NCBI RefSeq assembly: GCF_008831285.2
Contig: NC_045142.1
Coordinates: 3,661,001 to 3,725,000, forward strand
Direction of reading: 5' to 3'
DNA: 64,000 nt
Source: Nymphaea colorata
Taxonomy: Eukaryota > Streptophyta > Magnoliopsida > Nymphaeales > Nymphaeaceae
The notes under the pieces were generated by a model that ran no database searches, had not been told where the DNA came from, and saw only the letters and a program-made list of their open reading frames with translations. Positions 48,901-59,125 of this stretch are shown piece after piece (within the stretch, counting starts at the first letter, position 1; every line of letters starts with the position of its first letter). Made by a program: the position numbers and the translations under genes.

Positions 48901-49733
48901 TGGTGCTCAAAATCTTGAAAATTCTTGTTTTTATGACGAGGAACCGACTTGCGCGTTAACAGTCTTGGAAGTGAGAGACAGAGGAGGCAAGCAGGGGATC
49001 CTTCCCCCAGGAGGCGAGCGAGAGACGGAGGAGGCGAGTGAGCATGGGAGGGGGTTGCGGTTGCAAGAGGATGCTCCGTGGGTGTCCTTCCCCCGGGATC
49101 GAGCGTGAGGAGGAGGAGAAGTGCGGAGACAGGAGAGACTCTGTCTGGGTCTTCCCCCGGCGGTGGGCTTCCAGAGATGGAGATGGAGCAGGGGGTGGTG
49201 CCTGCACTGCTTGGTGTTTCACCTATGGAGGCGGAGCCTCTGCCGATTGGGGACTCCAGCCGCATTCAAGGTAAGTATTCTCTTCTTTCCCCTTTACCTG
49301 TTAAAGATATGGATGTTTTTATGCAGCAAGAGGAAGAGGTGGTTCGGGTGGGAGGCGAGCGAGAGACAGAAGAGCGGTCTCTACCCTCCTCTGGAAATGG
49401 GGAATCGAAGGGGCAGACGATTGGAAGAGAAGCGGTCTCTGCTATTGGGCATGGGAAATCTCCTGTAGGGCATACTTATTGCGAAAAGGGAAACACTAGC
49501 CAGGGTGAGGCTGTGGGGAATCCAGCGCCGTTGGGCGTAGTGGGTGATCAGGCTGTGGGGGATCCAGCACCGTTGGGCGTAGTGGGTGATCCAATGCTGC
49601 TTGGCAGTGTGGGCAGAAGCGGGCTTCCTCAACCTCATCTTGGGCGGAGAGTGTTGCAGGGCGTGGTTTAGCCCGTGAAGAGGATCTGCCTCCTCTAAAA
49701 GTTATTATCGGTAAGGGTCGGCCAAGAATAGTA

Positions 49734-50882
49734 GTGACTCAAGAAGACCTCCTAAGCATGACAAAACCCTTCCAATGGTCGGCAATTTGTTGTTTCATGG
49801 GTTCAACTTCTAAAGTTAGTGGGAACATCTCTAAGTTCATCTCTGGCCTGCTTACGCAATGGATGGAGAGAATATCTCCTCAAATCTCCCTTCTCAATAA
49901 AGGGGATTTTCTGATTCGTGTGACTAGCAAAGAGGAACTTAACTTGATTTTGAAAAAACGAGCTTGGAAAGTGGGTGGTAGGGTTCTGGTGGCTGCTAGA
50001 TGGAGCCCTGGCCAACCACTTGAGATTAATCCTAGTACTACCGCTCCTTTGTGGGTGAGGCTGCCAGGCCTTCCACCGTATTTTTGGAATGGTCGGATCT
50101 TCAAAGAAGTGGCAATGGGTCTACAAGGTGACTTCCTTGAGGCAGACACTCCTACAATCTTGTACTAATTTTGCTCGCATCCTATTGGATCTTCCCATAC
50201 AATCTGAACTTCTGCCAGAGGTGGAAATTGACTTGGGAGGTGGTCATATCCTCGCACAAGCAACTGTTTATGAAGGTCGCCTCCGGTTCTACCGTATGTG
50301 CAGTGTGAACTTTCATTCACCGGAAAAATGCCCTAAAATCCTTAACTGAAAAGTGAAGGCGACTCTAGAACTTCAGAGGCTGGCCACATGGTCACTGGAA
50401 TATCCATCAACAGAGGAAATGGGTCATCTAGCGGGCCACGAATGGAGCACCTTACTGCAGCCAACATGTTTGAAGTGTTAGTGGAAACAGAAGAGAATCA
50501 TGGCCCCCATGACAAAACTAAGGAGTGGACAAAGAAGTTGCCTCAGAAGTCAGAGCAGGAAGGTTCTACCCCTTTTCGTGCACCCAAAGGGAAAAGGGGC
50601 AAAAACAAATCGTCAAACTCAGTAAAAGATCAAAACAACATTCACATATCCACTGAGCACCTCCCTAATCCTTTCGCCTCCAAGCTTCCTGATGTGCAGG
50701 ACTCCCCTTATGATGTCCCTCCAGGGTTTTTCTTTTCTTCACCTAGTCAACCGAGGCAACATGGAGTTGCTAGTTCTTTGAGCAAACTTGGTGCAACAGA
50801 GGGATCCTCATCATGGCCATTCAGATTAAGTCACGATGCTAAACACATAATCCGGGGGAGGGGAAGCAGGGGGTACATCTAA
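49734..50882 (+). pseudogene. LINE ORF1, broken (arm 2)
   Basis: DUF4283-like region with GDFLIRV and WVRLPGLPPYFW, a frameshift near 50156, a zinc-knuckle remnant (YRMCSVNFHSPEKC, lacking its first Cys and with P to S changes), and a TGA at 50347-50349. The polar tail is open from 50388 to 50882. The main breaks are shared with arm 1 copy B2. Confidence 0.8.
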
Positions 50883-51052
50883 CTTTAATCTTCTCCTGCA
50901 TGAAGACCTTGAAGGTGTGGGCAGCAAAGGTAAAAGGACTTGCTATGGAAACTTTTCGCCAGATTTTGTCCTCAACCCCTAGGTTCAGCCTATAGAAGGC
51001 CCTATGGAGGAGACCAAGGAGGATGATGCCCATATCTGATTCTATTCCATGA

Positions 51053-52201
51053 ATTTCATGTCATTGAATGTAAGGGGGTTGGTTAGACGGGAGGCTAACC
51101 TGGAACTTCATCTCTTCTCAAAGCTTTCTCCCTTGGTTGGTTTTGCTTAGTCGATACAATGCTTTCTACTAACAAGCTCCAACAATCGCAGCTTACTATG
51201 AAGAATTACGGTATGGTTTTCAATTCTCAAGTGTCCTCTGGGGTTGCCCGTATTTTTTGTGCATGAGATCCAGCGAGGCTAAAAGCTCAAGTTGTAGAGA
51301 TAAATCATTGTTGGATTTTCTTAAAATGTTCTAGGAGAGGATCCCGGGAGAATTTCTATGTGGGAGGAATCTATCTTCCCACAAACCCCTATGCTAGGCA
51401 GGTGGAATTTTAGAAACTTCGTTCTCTCCTCTAACATCTTCAGGAGCCTACTTTGTTGATTGGTGATTTAAATTGCATGCTGCTGGTAAAAGTCCCTCAC
51501 TTTTTTCCTACAACAATTTTGCCTCCTTTCTGGCGAGCAATAGCTTTAATCATTTGGTAGATCCTAAAAGGACCTTCACTTGGACTAATAACCGCAGAAA
51601 TGGAGAAACCATCTTCTGTATGTTGGATTGGTGTCTGTTGAACTCGGCATGGCGTCAACAATGGTCAGAGAGAAATCAACTTAAAGTGGTGATTCATTCT
51701 TCTTCTGATCATTCGCCTCTTGTCTTCTCGACATCCTTCTCTGATATCAGCCACACTCGCCCTAGACTGTTTAGGTTTTTTAGTAGTTGGGCTCGGCTAC
51801 CTGAGTGACACAGGATAGTAGCTAAATCTTGGTCCCGTCGTGATCTGGGCTGCCCCCTAATTAGGGTTATCTCGAAGCTTGAAATAGTAAGGAAAGATTT
51901 ATCCAGATGATACAAACACCAGGTTGGGGATGTGCCTCTTCGCATCAACGGCCTAAAGCAGTCGCTTGAGGACACCCAAATTAGATGTGAAGCGGGGGAT
52001 AGTTCTGCGGCTCAGGTGGAAATGCTGCTTTGGCAAGAGTTGTTGACTGCATTCTTGGAAGAAGAAAGTCAGTGGAGACAAAAGGCTAGGATTAAATGGC
52101 TCCGAGTGGGGGACAGTAATACGGCCTTTTTCCAAAGAGTGGTGAAGGGGCATCGTGTCAAAAACCAAATCCGCACAATGCAAGAAGTATTATGCGTCTA
52201 G
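51053..52201 (+). pseudogene. LINE endonuclease region, broken (arm 2)
   Basis: Same region as 11533-12700. It shares the tryptophan-position stops with arm 1. Private defects are a small deletion where the GSQDKTG stretch should follow CML (about 51480), a TAG near 51411 (CAG in arm 1) and a TGA near 51806 (AGA in arm 1). It ends before any reverse transcriptase motif. Confidence 0.78.
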
Positions 52202-52220
52202 TGCAACAGAGACGCCCTGC

Positions 52221-52903
52221 TTCCAGATAAAGATAAATTTTGCTGGAGCCTGGGAAAGTATTATTTTCGTTTTCACATAGCATGCATTTCCCTTGTTCCT
52301 ACTCGTTTTTCTTCACAGTTTCTTTGCAAGGTGACCTGTCAACATCACTAGCTTTCTGTCTGCTCCTTATCAATTCATCCAGTTTATAGAGAAGTTTCCA
52401 CTTGTTGCGAGGATCAATTTTCCATTCTTCGTCTAACAATATAGATGCGGTTCAATATAGTTGCAAATAAAGAAAGTGCCTATTTTGCTCAAAAAATCAC
52501 TGCTGTTTCTTAAGTTCTTTATATTTCTTTCATACTACTGTAGCTATCCCTATTGTGAAAAACCTGGAAATCTACTCTTTCCTCAGCCTCTTTGAATGTC
52601 TTGATGGGATTTTATGGGAAACGAAAGCTGACTTACGAAGTTTCTGCAACCTTTTTAAGTTAATAAAATATTAGCTTAAGCATGAGGAATAACTGATCTA
52701 GGAAATAGTTTTCTATTTTAAATAGGAAGACTGCATCTATACTCGTGCTCAAATTTAAAACATGAACGTAAGATATAACTTTGTATAAGAAATTCTGCAC
52801 TCAGCTTTCACTTTGTCCTGCTTTGCCTTGTATATTCAGTTTTCCATTAATCATACCATGCTTTTATAAATAACAATCTATAAGTATTCTTCTTCCAATG
52901 CAG
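52221..52903. other. Non-coding sequence before kinase exons (arm 2)
   Basis: Counterpart of 12721-13402. No gene is seen. Confidence 0.55.
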
Positions 52904-53297
52904 GGAAGCGTGATCGTAAGTCTTGTGGAATATGTTTCCTGTCATCAGTGTGATCAGTTTAGTACTCTCGGTAGTAGCCTGCGCATTGTGCCTTCTACGG
53001 ATTAGAAGGCAACATATAGGTAAAAAACATAATGAAGCCAGAGAGATTAATTAATACCTATTTGTACATTTCATCGTGGTTGGTGCATGCTGTACTTGTC
53101 TATGTGTCCCATCTTCCTACGATTCTTGTAGATAAGCTAAACCATAATATAGAAGCTGATGATCATGATGGTGGAAATGCCACTAAGGAGGCAGAATATG
53201 ATTTAACACAGATCAGCCTAGGGGCAACAGAAGAAGCTACCAACAATTTCTCAGAGGCAAGTAAGCTGGGAGAAGGTGGATTTGGTCCCGTCTACAG
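52904..53297 (+). pseudogene. DUF26 receptor-kinase fragment (arm 2)
   Basis: Counterpart of 13403-13799. The transmembrane exon (52904-53019) has lost one base near 52925 (tcttgtgg for tcttggtgg), shifting its frame. The glycine-loop exon (53132 to about 53297) keeps [20 protein letters not shown]. The donor is lost as in arm 1. About 180 bases later the sequence jumps to the upstream region of the next DUF26 gene. Confidence 0.83.
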
Positions 53298-53479
53298 GGA
53301 GCTGGAATACGCTTGGGCCTTGGCCTTTTTCCTTTCGTTTTTGTCAATAATATAATGAAGCGAAGTTTCTAGGTGGAGGCCAACTCTTTAATCTCTTAAT
53401 TAAAATTTAAAAAAATGCATTTTTTAAATATCGAAATATGTATGACAGGTGCTTTGGAAACTTTCGTTCGATGTCTTAC

Positions 53480-53481
53480 CA
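53480..53481. other. Deletion junction (8056 bp missing relative to arm 1)
   Basis: Sequence left of here matches arm 1 up to 13982 and sequence right of here matches from 22039. Both arm 1 breakpoints carry ACC, and one ACC remains here, which fits microhomology-mediated joining. The kinase block and solo LTR of arm 1 are absent. Confidence 0.9.
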
Positions 53482-54216
53482 ACGAGGATGGAGTTTTGCT
53501 TTTACACCTACTCCCACCATAAAAACCTTGGAGAAGTAGAAGCAGAAAATGATAGGTATACATGTTCCAGCAACCACAGTTGACCCACCCTTAATCATTC
53601 CTCGAAACTAAGTAAAATAGATAAAGGATGCGGGTGCTGATCAGTTCTCTCATATCAACATTCCTCTCCCTTTCCTTCCTCTCTCTACTTCCCGATTGTC
53701 ATCAAAACTGTCTTCCACAACAAATTTTCTGCTTGGTTGGGATCATGGAGAGCACGACCTGCACGCTACTCATTCTCCTTGTTCTTCTCCTTCGGTTGAG
53801 GTATGTTCATAGGGCGGAGAATCCCTTCCCCTTTTGCTTTAGCGAAACCTATGCACTCATAGAGAATGGGCCTCTCACTGGCTTCTTCAGCCAGACCATC
53901 AGCCAGAGCCCCGACCAAGTTTATGGGGGAAGTGATGTGCCGAGGGGACAACCCTAGCGACCTCTGTTGGAATTGCACGGCGCAGGCTTCCACCATGATC
54001 CTTCAGCTCTGCCTCAACAGTAAGAGGACAGTCATATGGTTGGATTACTGCCAGTTGCGCTACTCGGATTGTGGATGTCAGTGACAAGGCTTGCCAGTCG
54101 GACCCTGAGAACGCACCAAGCCCCTCAAATTTCGATAAGACTTTGAGCGATCTCATCAACCATTTGGCCTCCAACGTGAGTTAGGGCTCTTCTGGTGGGC
54201 TCAGGTTTGCAACGGG

Positions 54217-54534
54217 TGTTGGTGTATGGAACTTGATCCATACTGGACACTCATTTGCAATACCACAGATTTTTATGTAAAGACATTTATGTCATTTTGT
54301 ACAAATGCGGGTTTGCCATAATCCTTATGTTTAGAGAAGGGCCGCCGCTTCTTGTGTGGTCATCTTCTTGGAGAGTATTTGTGTTCATCTGAGAGAAAAT
54401 ACAAGAGATCTGTGCGACCGTGGACGTAGGAGATTATTGCCCCGAAGCACGTAAATTTTTATCTTCTTCCTTGTTGCTTCTAACCCCCTCTTGGGAGTCT
54501 GAGAGGAGAGTTGTGTGTGCGCTTGTTCCTAACA
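54217..54534 (+). repeat. Copia 5' LTR, arm 2 (318 bp)
   Basis: TGTTGGTGTATGG...CCTAACA. It has the same 84-base internal loss as the arm 1 5' LTR. Confidence 0.9.
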
Positions 54535-54536
54535 AC

Positions 54537-54548
54537 TGGTATCAGAGC
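54537..54548 (+). other. Copia primer-binding site, arm 2
   Basis: tggtatcagagc, the usual initiator-Met tRNA complement, 2 bases after the LTR. Confidence 0.9.
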
Positions 54549-54571
54549 TCGGTTCGTTTGTGATAGGAACA

Positions 54572-57500
54572 ATGGCGCTGGAAAAAGGAAAAGTCAGAAT
54601 CGAGAAGTTCGACGGTAAAGACTTCGGATTCTGGAAGATGCAGATCGAGGATTACTTGTATCAAAAGAAACTGCATTAACCGCTCATGGGAGTGACGCCC
54701 GCAACAATGGCTGATGCAGATTGGCAGTTGCTTGATAGACAAGCCCTTGGAGTCATCTGGTTGACGCTGGCCAGAAATGTCGCCTTCAACATTGTTAACG
54801 AGAAGACGATAGCAAGTCTGATGCAGACGCTAACAGATATGTATGAAAAACCTTCTGCTTCGAATAAGGTATATCTGATGCGTCGATTATTTAATTTGAA
54901 AATGGCTGAAGGTGCCTCTGTTACCGATTACATAAATGAGTTCAATGTTATTACTTCTCAATTATGTTCTGTAGATACTAAATTTGATGATGAAGTTCAA
55001 GCCCTAATTTTATTGTCATTCCTTCCAGAGAATTGGAGTGCCACTGTAACCGCCGTGAGTAGTTCATCAGGGTCAAGTAAATTGAAGTTTAGTAGTGTTC
55101 GAGATTTAATACTTAGTGATGACATTCGTAGAAAATAGACAGGAGAACCTCTCGGTTCTGCCTTAAATGTTCAAAACAGGGGCAGAACTAATCAACGCTA
55201 CCAAGAGCGTGGAAGGTCCAAATCTAAGGGAATGAGTCAGTCCAAACCTCGAAGTGATGGCTGTTGGAACTGTGGTAAGCCAGGACACCGAAAAAAATAT
55301 TGCAGGTTATTGAAGAAAAAGAACCCAAATCGTGAGGATGATTCAGCAAATGCAGCAATAGAAGATATAGCTGATGCACTTGCTTTGAGTGTACACAGCT
55401 CTATAGAGTCTTGGATTTTAGACTCTGGTGCATCTTTTCATTCAACGTATTCTAATGAAAGTATGCATAACTATGTTGCAAGAAAATTTGGCAGAGTATA
55501 CCTTGCAGATGATGAACCTCTGGATATTGTAGGGAAAGGTGAGGTTCACATTAAAATGCAGAATGGACATGTATGAAAGTTTAAAGATGTCAGACATGTC
55601 CCAGGGTTGAAGTGGAATCTTGTTTCGGTTGGACGGTTAGATGACGAAGGCTATGTTACAACCTTTGTTTATGGATCTTGGAAGATAACCAAAGGCGCTA
55701 TGGTTATAGCACGAAGTCACAAACTTGGTACATTGTACATGACCGTAGATGTGAAAGACACAGTAGTTGTGGCGAAATGTGAAAATAAATCCTTGTTGTG
55801 GCATTGCAGGCTTTTGGGCATATGAGTGAGAAGGGAATGAAGATCATGGCAACAAATAACAAGTTGCATGACTTGAAATCTGTAGACATTGGGCTATGTG
55901 AAGACTGTGTTTTCGAGAAACAGAAAATGGTCACTTTCTCTAAAGTTGGACGGCTTCCAAAGAAGGAAAAGTTAGAGTTGGTGCATACTGATGTTCGGGA
56001 ACCAGCTCCAGTTCGTTCTCTTGGAGGATCCCTATACTATGTCACATTCATTGATGATTACACTAGAAAGGTATGGGTCCACTTTCTCAAACATAAATCT
56101 GACGTGTTTATTGTTTTCAAAATGTGGAAAGCAGAAATAAAAAATCAGACTGAAAAGAATATCAAATGTCTGCGGTCAGATAATGGAGGTGAGTATGACA
56201 GCAAAGAGTTTAAAGACTTTTGTGCAGATCATGGGATTCAAACACAAAGGACGATCCCTAAAAAGCCACGACAAAATGAGGTTGCTGAAAGAATCAACAG
56301 AACCCTTTGTGAGAGAGCAAGGAGCATGAGACTGCATTCAAGCTTGCCAAATATTTTTTGGGCTGACGCAATCAGTACTGTTGCGTACTTGATAAATCGT
56401 GAGCCTTCTGTTCCTTTGGATTATGGGATACCTGGAGAAGCCTGGACCGGCAAGGAGGTAAATCTTGCACACTTAAGAGTCTTTGGTTGTGTCTCTTACG
56501 TACATATAGACTCAGATAAAAGGGATAAATTAGATCCTAAGTCCTGGAAATGTTATTTTATTGATTATGGAAATGATGAGTTTGGGTATCGTTTTTGGGA
56601 TGATAAAGCGAAGAAAACTATTAGACATAATGATGTAGTGTTCAATGAGATGGCTCTATACAAAGACAGGGATAGTCTTATATCTAAGAAGAATGAACAT
56701 CATGACACAAGTGAAGACATTGTAGAACTTCAAGATGTCTCTGAAGATGATGTTGAAGTTAAGACTCAAGTTGGAAACAGTCAGATGGAACAAGAGCCAA
56801 GCACATCCCAACCTCCATTAAGGAAATCAAGTAGAAGGCCAAAACCAAATCGAAGGTATTCTCCTTACTTATATTACTTGCTGTTAACTGATGCTGAAGA
56901 ACCCGAATGTTTTGGTGAAGCAATGCAGGTTACAGATTATGTTAAGTGGGAGTTAGCTATGAAAGAAGAGATAGACTCTCTACATGTTAACAAAACATAG
57001 AAATTAACTGAGTTTCCTTATGGAAAGAAGGCATTGAAAAACAAATGGGTATACAAGATTAAAGAAGAAGCAGATGGAAGGAAAATGTACAAAGCAAGGT
57101 TAGTAGTGAAAGGTTTTCAACAGAAAAAAGGTATAGATTATACAGAAACTTTCTCTCCTGTTGTAAAACTAACTACTATAAGATTGGTATTAAGTTTAGT
57201 TGCAGCTGAAAATTTATATTTAGAGCAACTAGATGTAAAAACTGCATTCCTTCATGGGGATTTGGAGGCATATATTTATATGGTGCAACCTGAAGGTTTC
57301 CAGGTATTAGGAAAGGAAAGTCTTGTATGCAAATTAGAGAAGAGTCTATATGGTTTGAATAAGACACCAAGGCAGTGGTATAAAAAGTTTGATAACTTCA
57401 TGGGGAGAAATGCCTTTAAGAAGTGTGATATGGATCATTGTTGTTATTTCAAGAACATTGATAGTTGTTATATCATTTTACTATTATATATGAATGATAT

Positions 57501-58423
57501 GCTTATTACAGGCTTAAATTTGCAAGAGATCAATTCTTTGAAAGAACAACTATCAAAAGAGTTTGAAATGAAAGATCTAGGCGCTACGAAACAAATCCTC
57601 GAGATGAGAATCAGTAGGGATAGGAAGACAAGTACTTTAAATTTGTCTCAACAAAATTATATTGAGAAAATCTTGTGCAGGTTTAAAATGCAAGATGCTA
57701 AACCTATTAGTATGCCTCTTGCTAGTCATTTCAAATTGTCGGATTTGTCACCTAAGACACATGAAAAACATGAAGAAATGTCAAGGATTCCATATACTTT
57801 AGTAGTAAGTAGCTTGATATATGTTATGGTTTGCACCAGCCCAAACATAGCACAAACAGTGGGAGCAGTGAGCAGATACATTGCTGAGCTTGGAAAGAAA
57901 CATTGGGAGGCTGTGAAGTGGATATTACGATATTTTAAAGGAACTTCAAGTATGAGCTTTTGTTTTAAGAAAAATGAGTTACTCTTGCATGGCTTTGTGG
58001 ATGTAGATTTGGGTGGTGATCTTGATAGTAGGAGAAGTACTACCGGGTACATTTATATCATAAGAGGAACCTGTGTGAATTGGGTTTCTAAGCTTCAAAA
58101 GGTTGTTCGTTGTCTACTACAGAAGCTGAATATATTACAGTTACAGAAGCTAGCAAAGAGATGATTTGGCTGAAGACTATTCTAAAAGAATTGTATGTAA
58201 AGGAAGAGAAGAGTGTTCTCTCTTGTGACAGTCAAAGTGTAATTCATTTAGCCAAGAATCCAGTGTTCCATGCTAGAACAAAGCACATTGAATTGAAGTA
58301 TCATTTCATTAGAGATTTGTTGGAAAAGAAGATACTATCTCTTGAAAAGGTGACATGTTGACAAAGCCAGTAACTGCTGAGAAATTGAGGTTATGTTTAA
58401 CCTCAGTTAGTCTCCAAAGTTGA
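54572..58423 (+). pseudogene. Copia gag-pol polyprotein, broken (arm 2)
   Basis: Gag opens with MALEKGKVRIEKFDG, typical of TNT1-94-like Copia elements. Order: knuckle (CWNCGKPGHRKKYC, about 55262-55303), protease LDSGAS, integrase zinc region (the H...H...CEDC part shifted by one base near 55811), integrase core with IDDYTR and an intact SDNGGEY, reverse transcriptase (QLDVKTAFLHG, and YMNDM in place of YVDDM), and RNase H (STTEAEY). Stops shared with arm 1 are TAA 54677 and TGA 55574. Private ones are TAG 55136 and TAG 56998. A 1-base loss near 58105 breaks the RNase H frame, and a deletion near 58350 removes part of the C terminus. Confidence 0.9.
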
Positions 58424-58498
58424 TAGATAAGGAGACGTCGCACAGGTTGAGTATGTGATGTTCAATCACTTGGATGGATCAAATTCCAAGTGGGAGAT

Positions 58499-58899
58499 TG
58501 TTGGTGTATGGAACTTGATCTATACTGGACACTCATTTAAAATATTGCGGATCCAACTTCGCGATAAGTTGGCTAGAGGTCGGAGGGGGCAACGCCCCCT
58601 TGCTCGGGGGTTCGGGGGTGTTAGCCCCCAACGGATTTTTATGTATGGGCATTTATGTTATTTTGTACAAATGCAGGTTTGCCCTAATTCTTATGTTTAG
58701 AGGAGGGCCGCCGCTTCTTGTGTGGTCATCTTCTTGGAGAGTGTCTGTGTTCATCTGAGAGAAAATACAAGAGATCTGTGTGACCGTGGACGTAAGAGAT
58801 TATTGCTCTGAACCACGTAAATCTTTGTCTTCTTCCTTGTTGCTTCTAACCCCTCTTGAAAGTGTGAGAGGAGAGTTGTGTGTGCGTTTGTTCCTAACA
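58499..58899 (+). repeat. Copia 3' LTR, arm 2 (401 bp, fullest form)
   Basis: The only LTR of the four with the full GC-rich block (about 58553-58636), including gggggcaacgccccc, a 6-bp stem with a 3-base loop. CGGAT flanks the block on both sides. Confidence 0.9.
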
Positions 58900-59125
58900 A
58901 TGGGAACCGCTTCTATTTCCAAATCACAGAGGAATAGATATGCATTCGTTCACTGCAATAGAGATATCTCTGCAAACGAGTGTGGATGGTGCTTACAGAA
59001 TGCTGCCTCCGATATTGCAGGATGCTGCAAGGGGAAGCAAGGTGCTCTTATCTTCGAGGGGAGCTGCCGCCTCTCTTATGGGCTGCAAAACTTCCTTCTT
59101 AGCCAGCCAATGATCATGTTACCCG

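Larger units (their letters stand above)
48957..52220 (+). mobile_element. Partial L1-type LINE without reverse transcriptase (arm 2)
   Basis: One continuous copy of the family seen at 7844-9066 and 9913-12720, with leader, ORF1 and the start of ORF2. It ends at the same point as copy B2, so the loss of reverse transcriptase and 3' end came before the duplication. The leader has an extra repeat of a gaggaggcgagcgagag-type segment near 48980-49030. Confidence 0.87.
54217..58899 (+). mobile_element. Copia (TNT1-94-like) retrotransposon, arm 2 copy
   Basis: Same insertion as 22776-27404. Target duplications are acggg (54212-54216) and atggg (58900-58904). The primer site tggtatcagagc (54537-54548) and purine tract (agtgggagat, ending 58498) are intact. 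It is the better copy of the two but is dead. Confidence 0.95.
53745..59125 (+). pseudogene. DUF26 receptor-kinase 5' part, split by Copia (arm 2)
   Basis: Counterpart of 22304-27631. The signal-peptide-like start is followed by an open frame that passes the site of the arm 1 stop and reads SQSPDQVYGG before a shared frameshift. CRGDNPSDLCWNC (about 53938-53976) marks DUF26 domain 1. After the Copia, exon 58900-59125 has CNRDISANECGWC and GCCKGKQGALIFEGSC, closer to the family pattern than arm 1 (which has GCSKGKQG). The gtgagt donor is intact. This is the better-preserved copy but is still broken. Confidence 0.87.
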
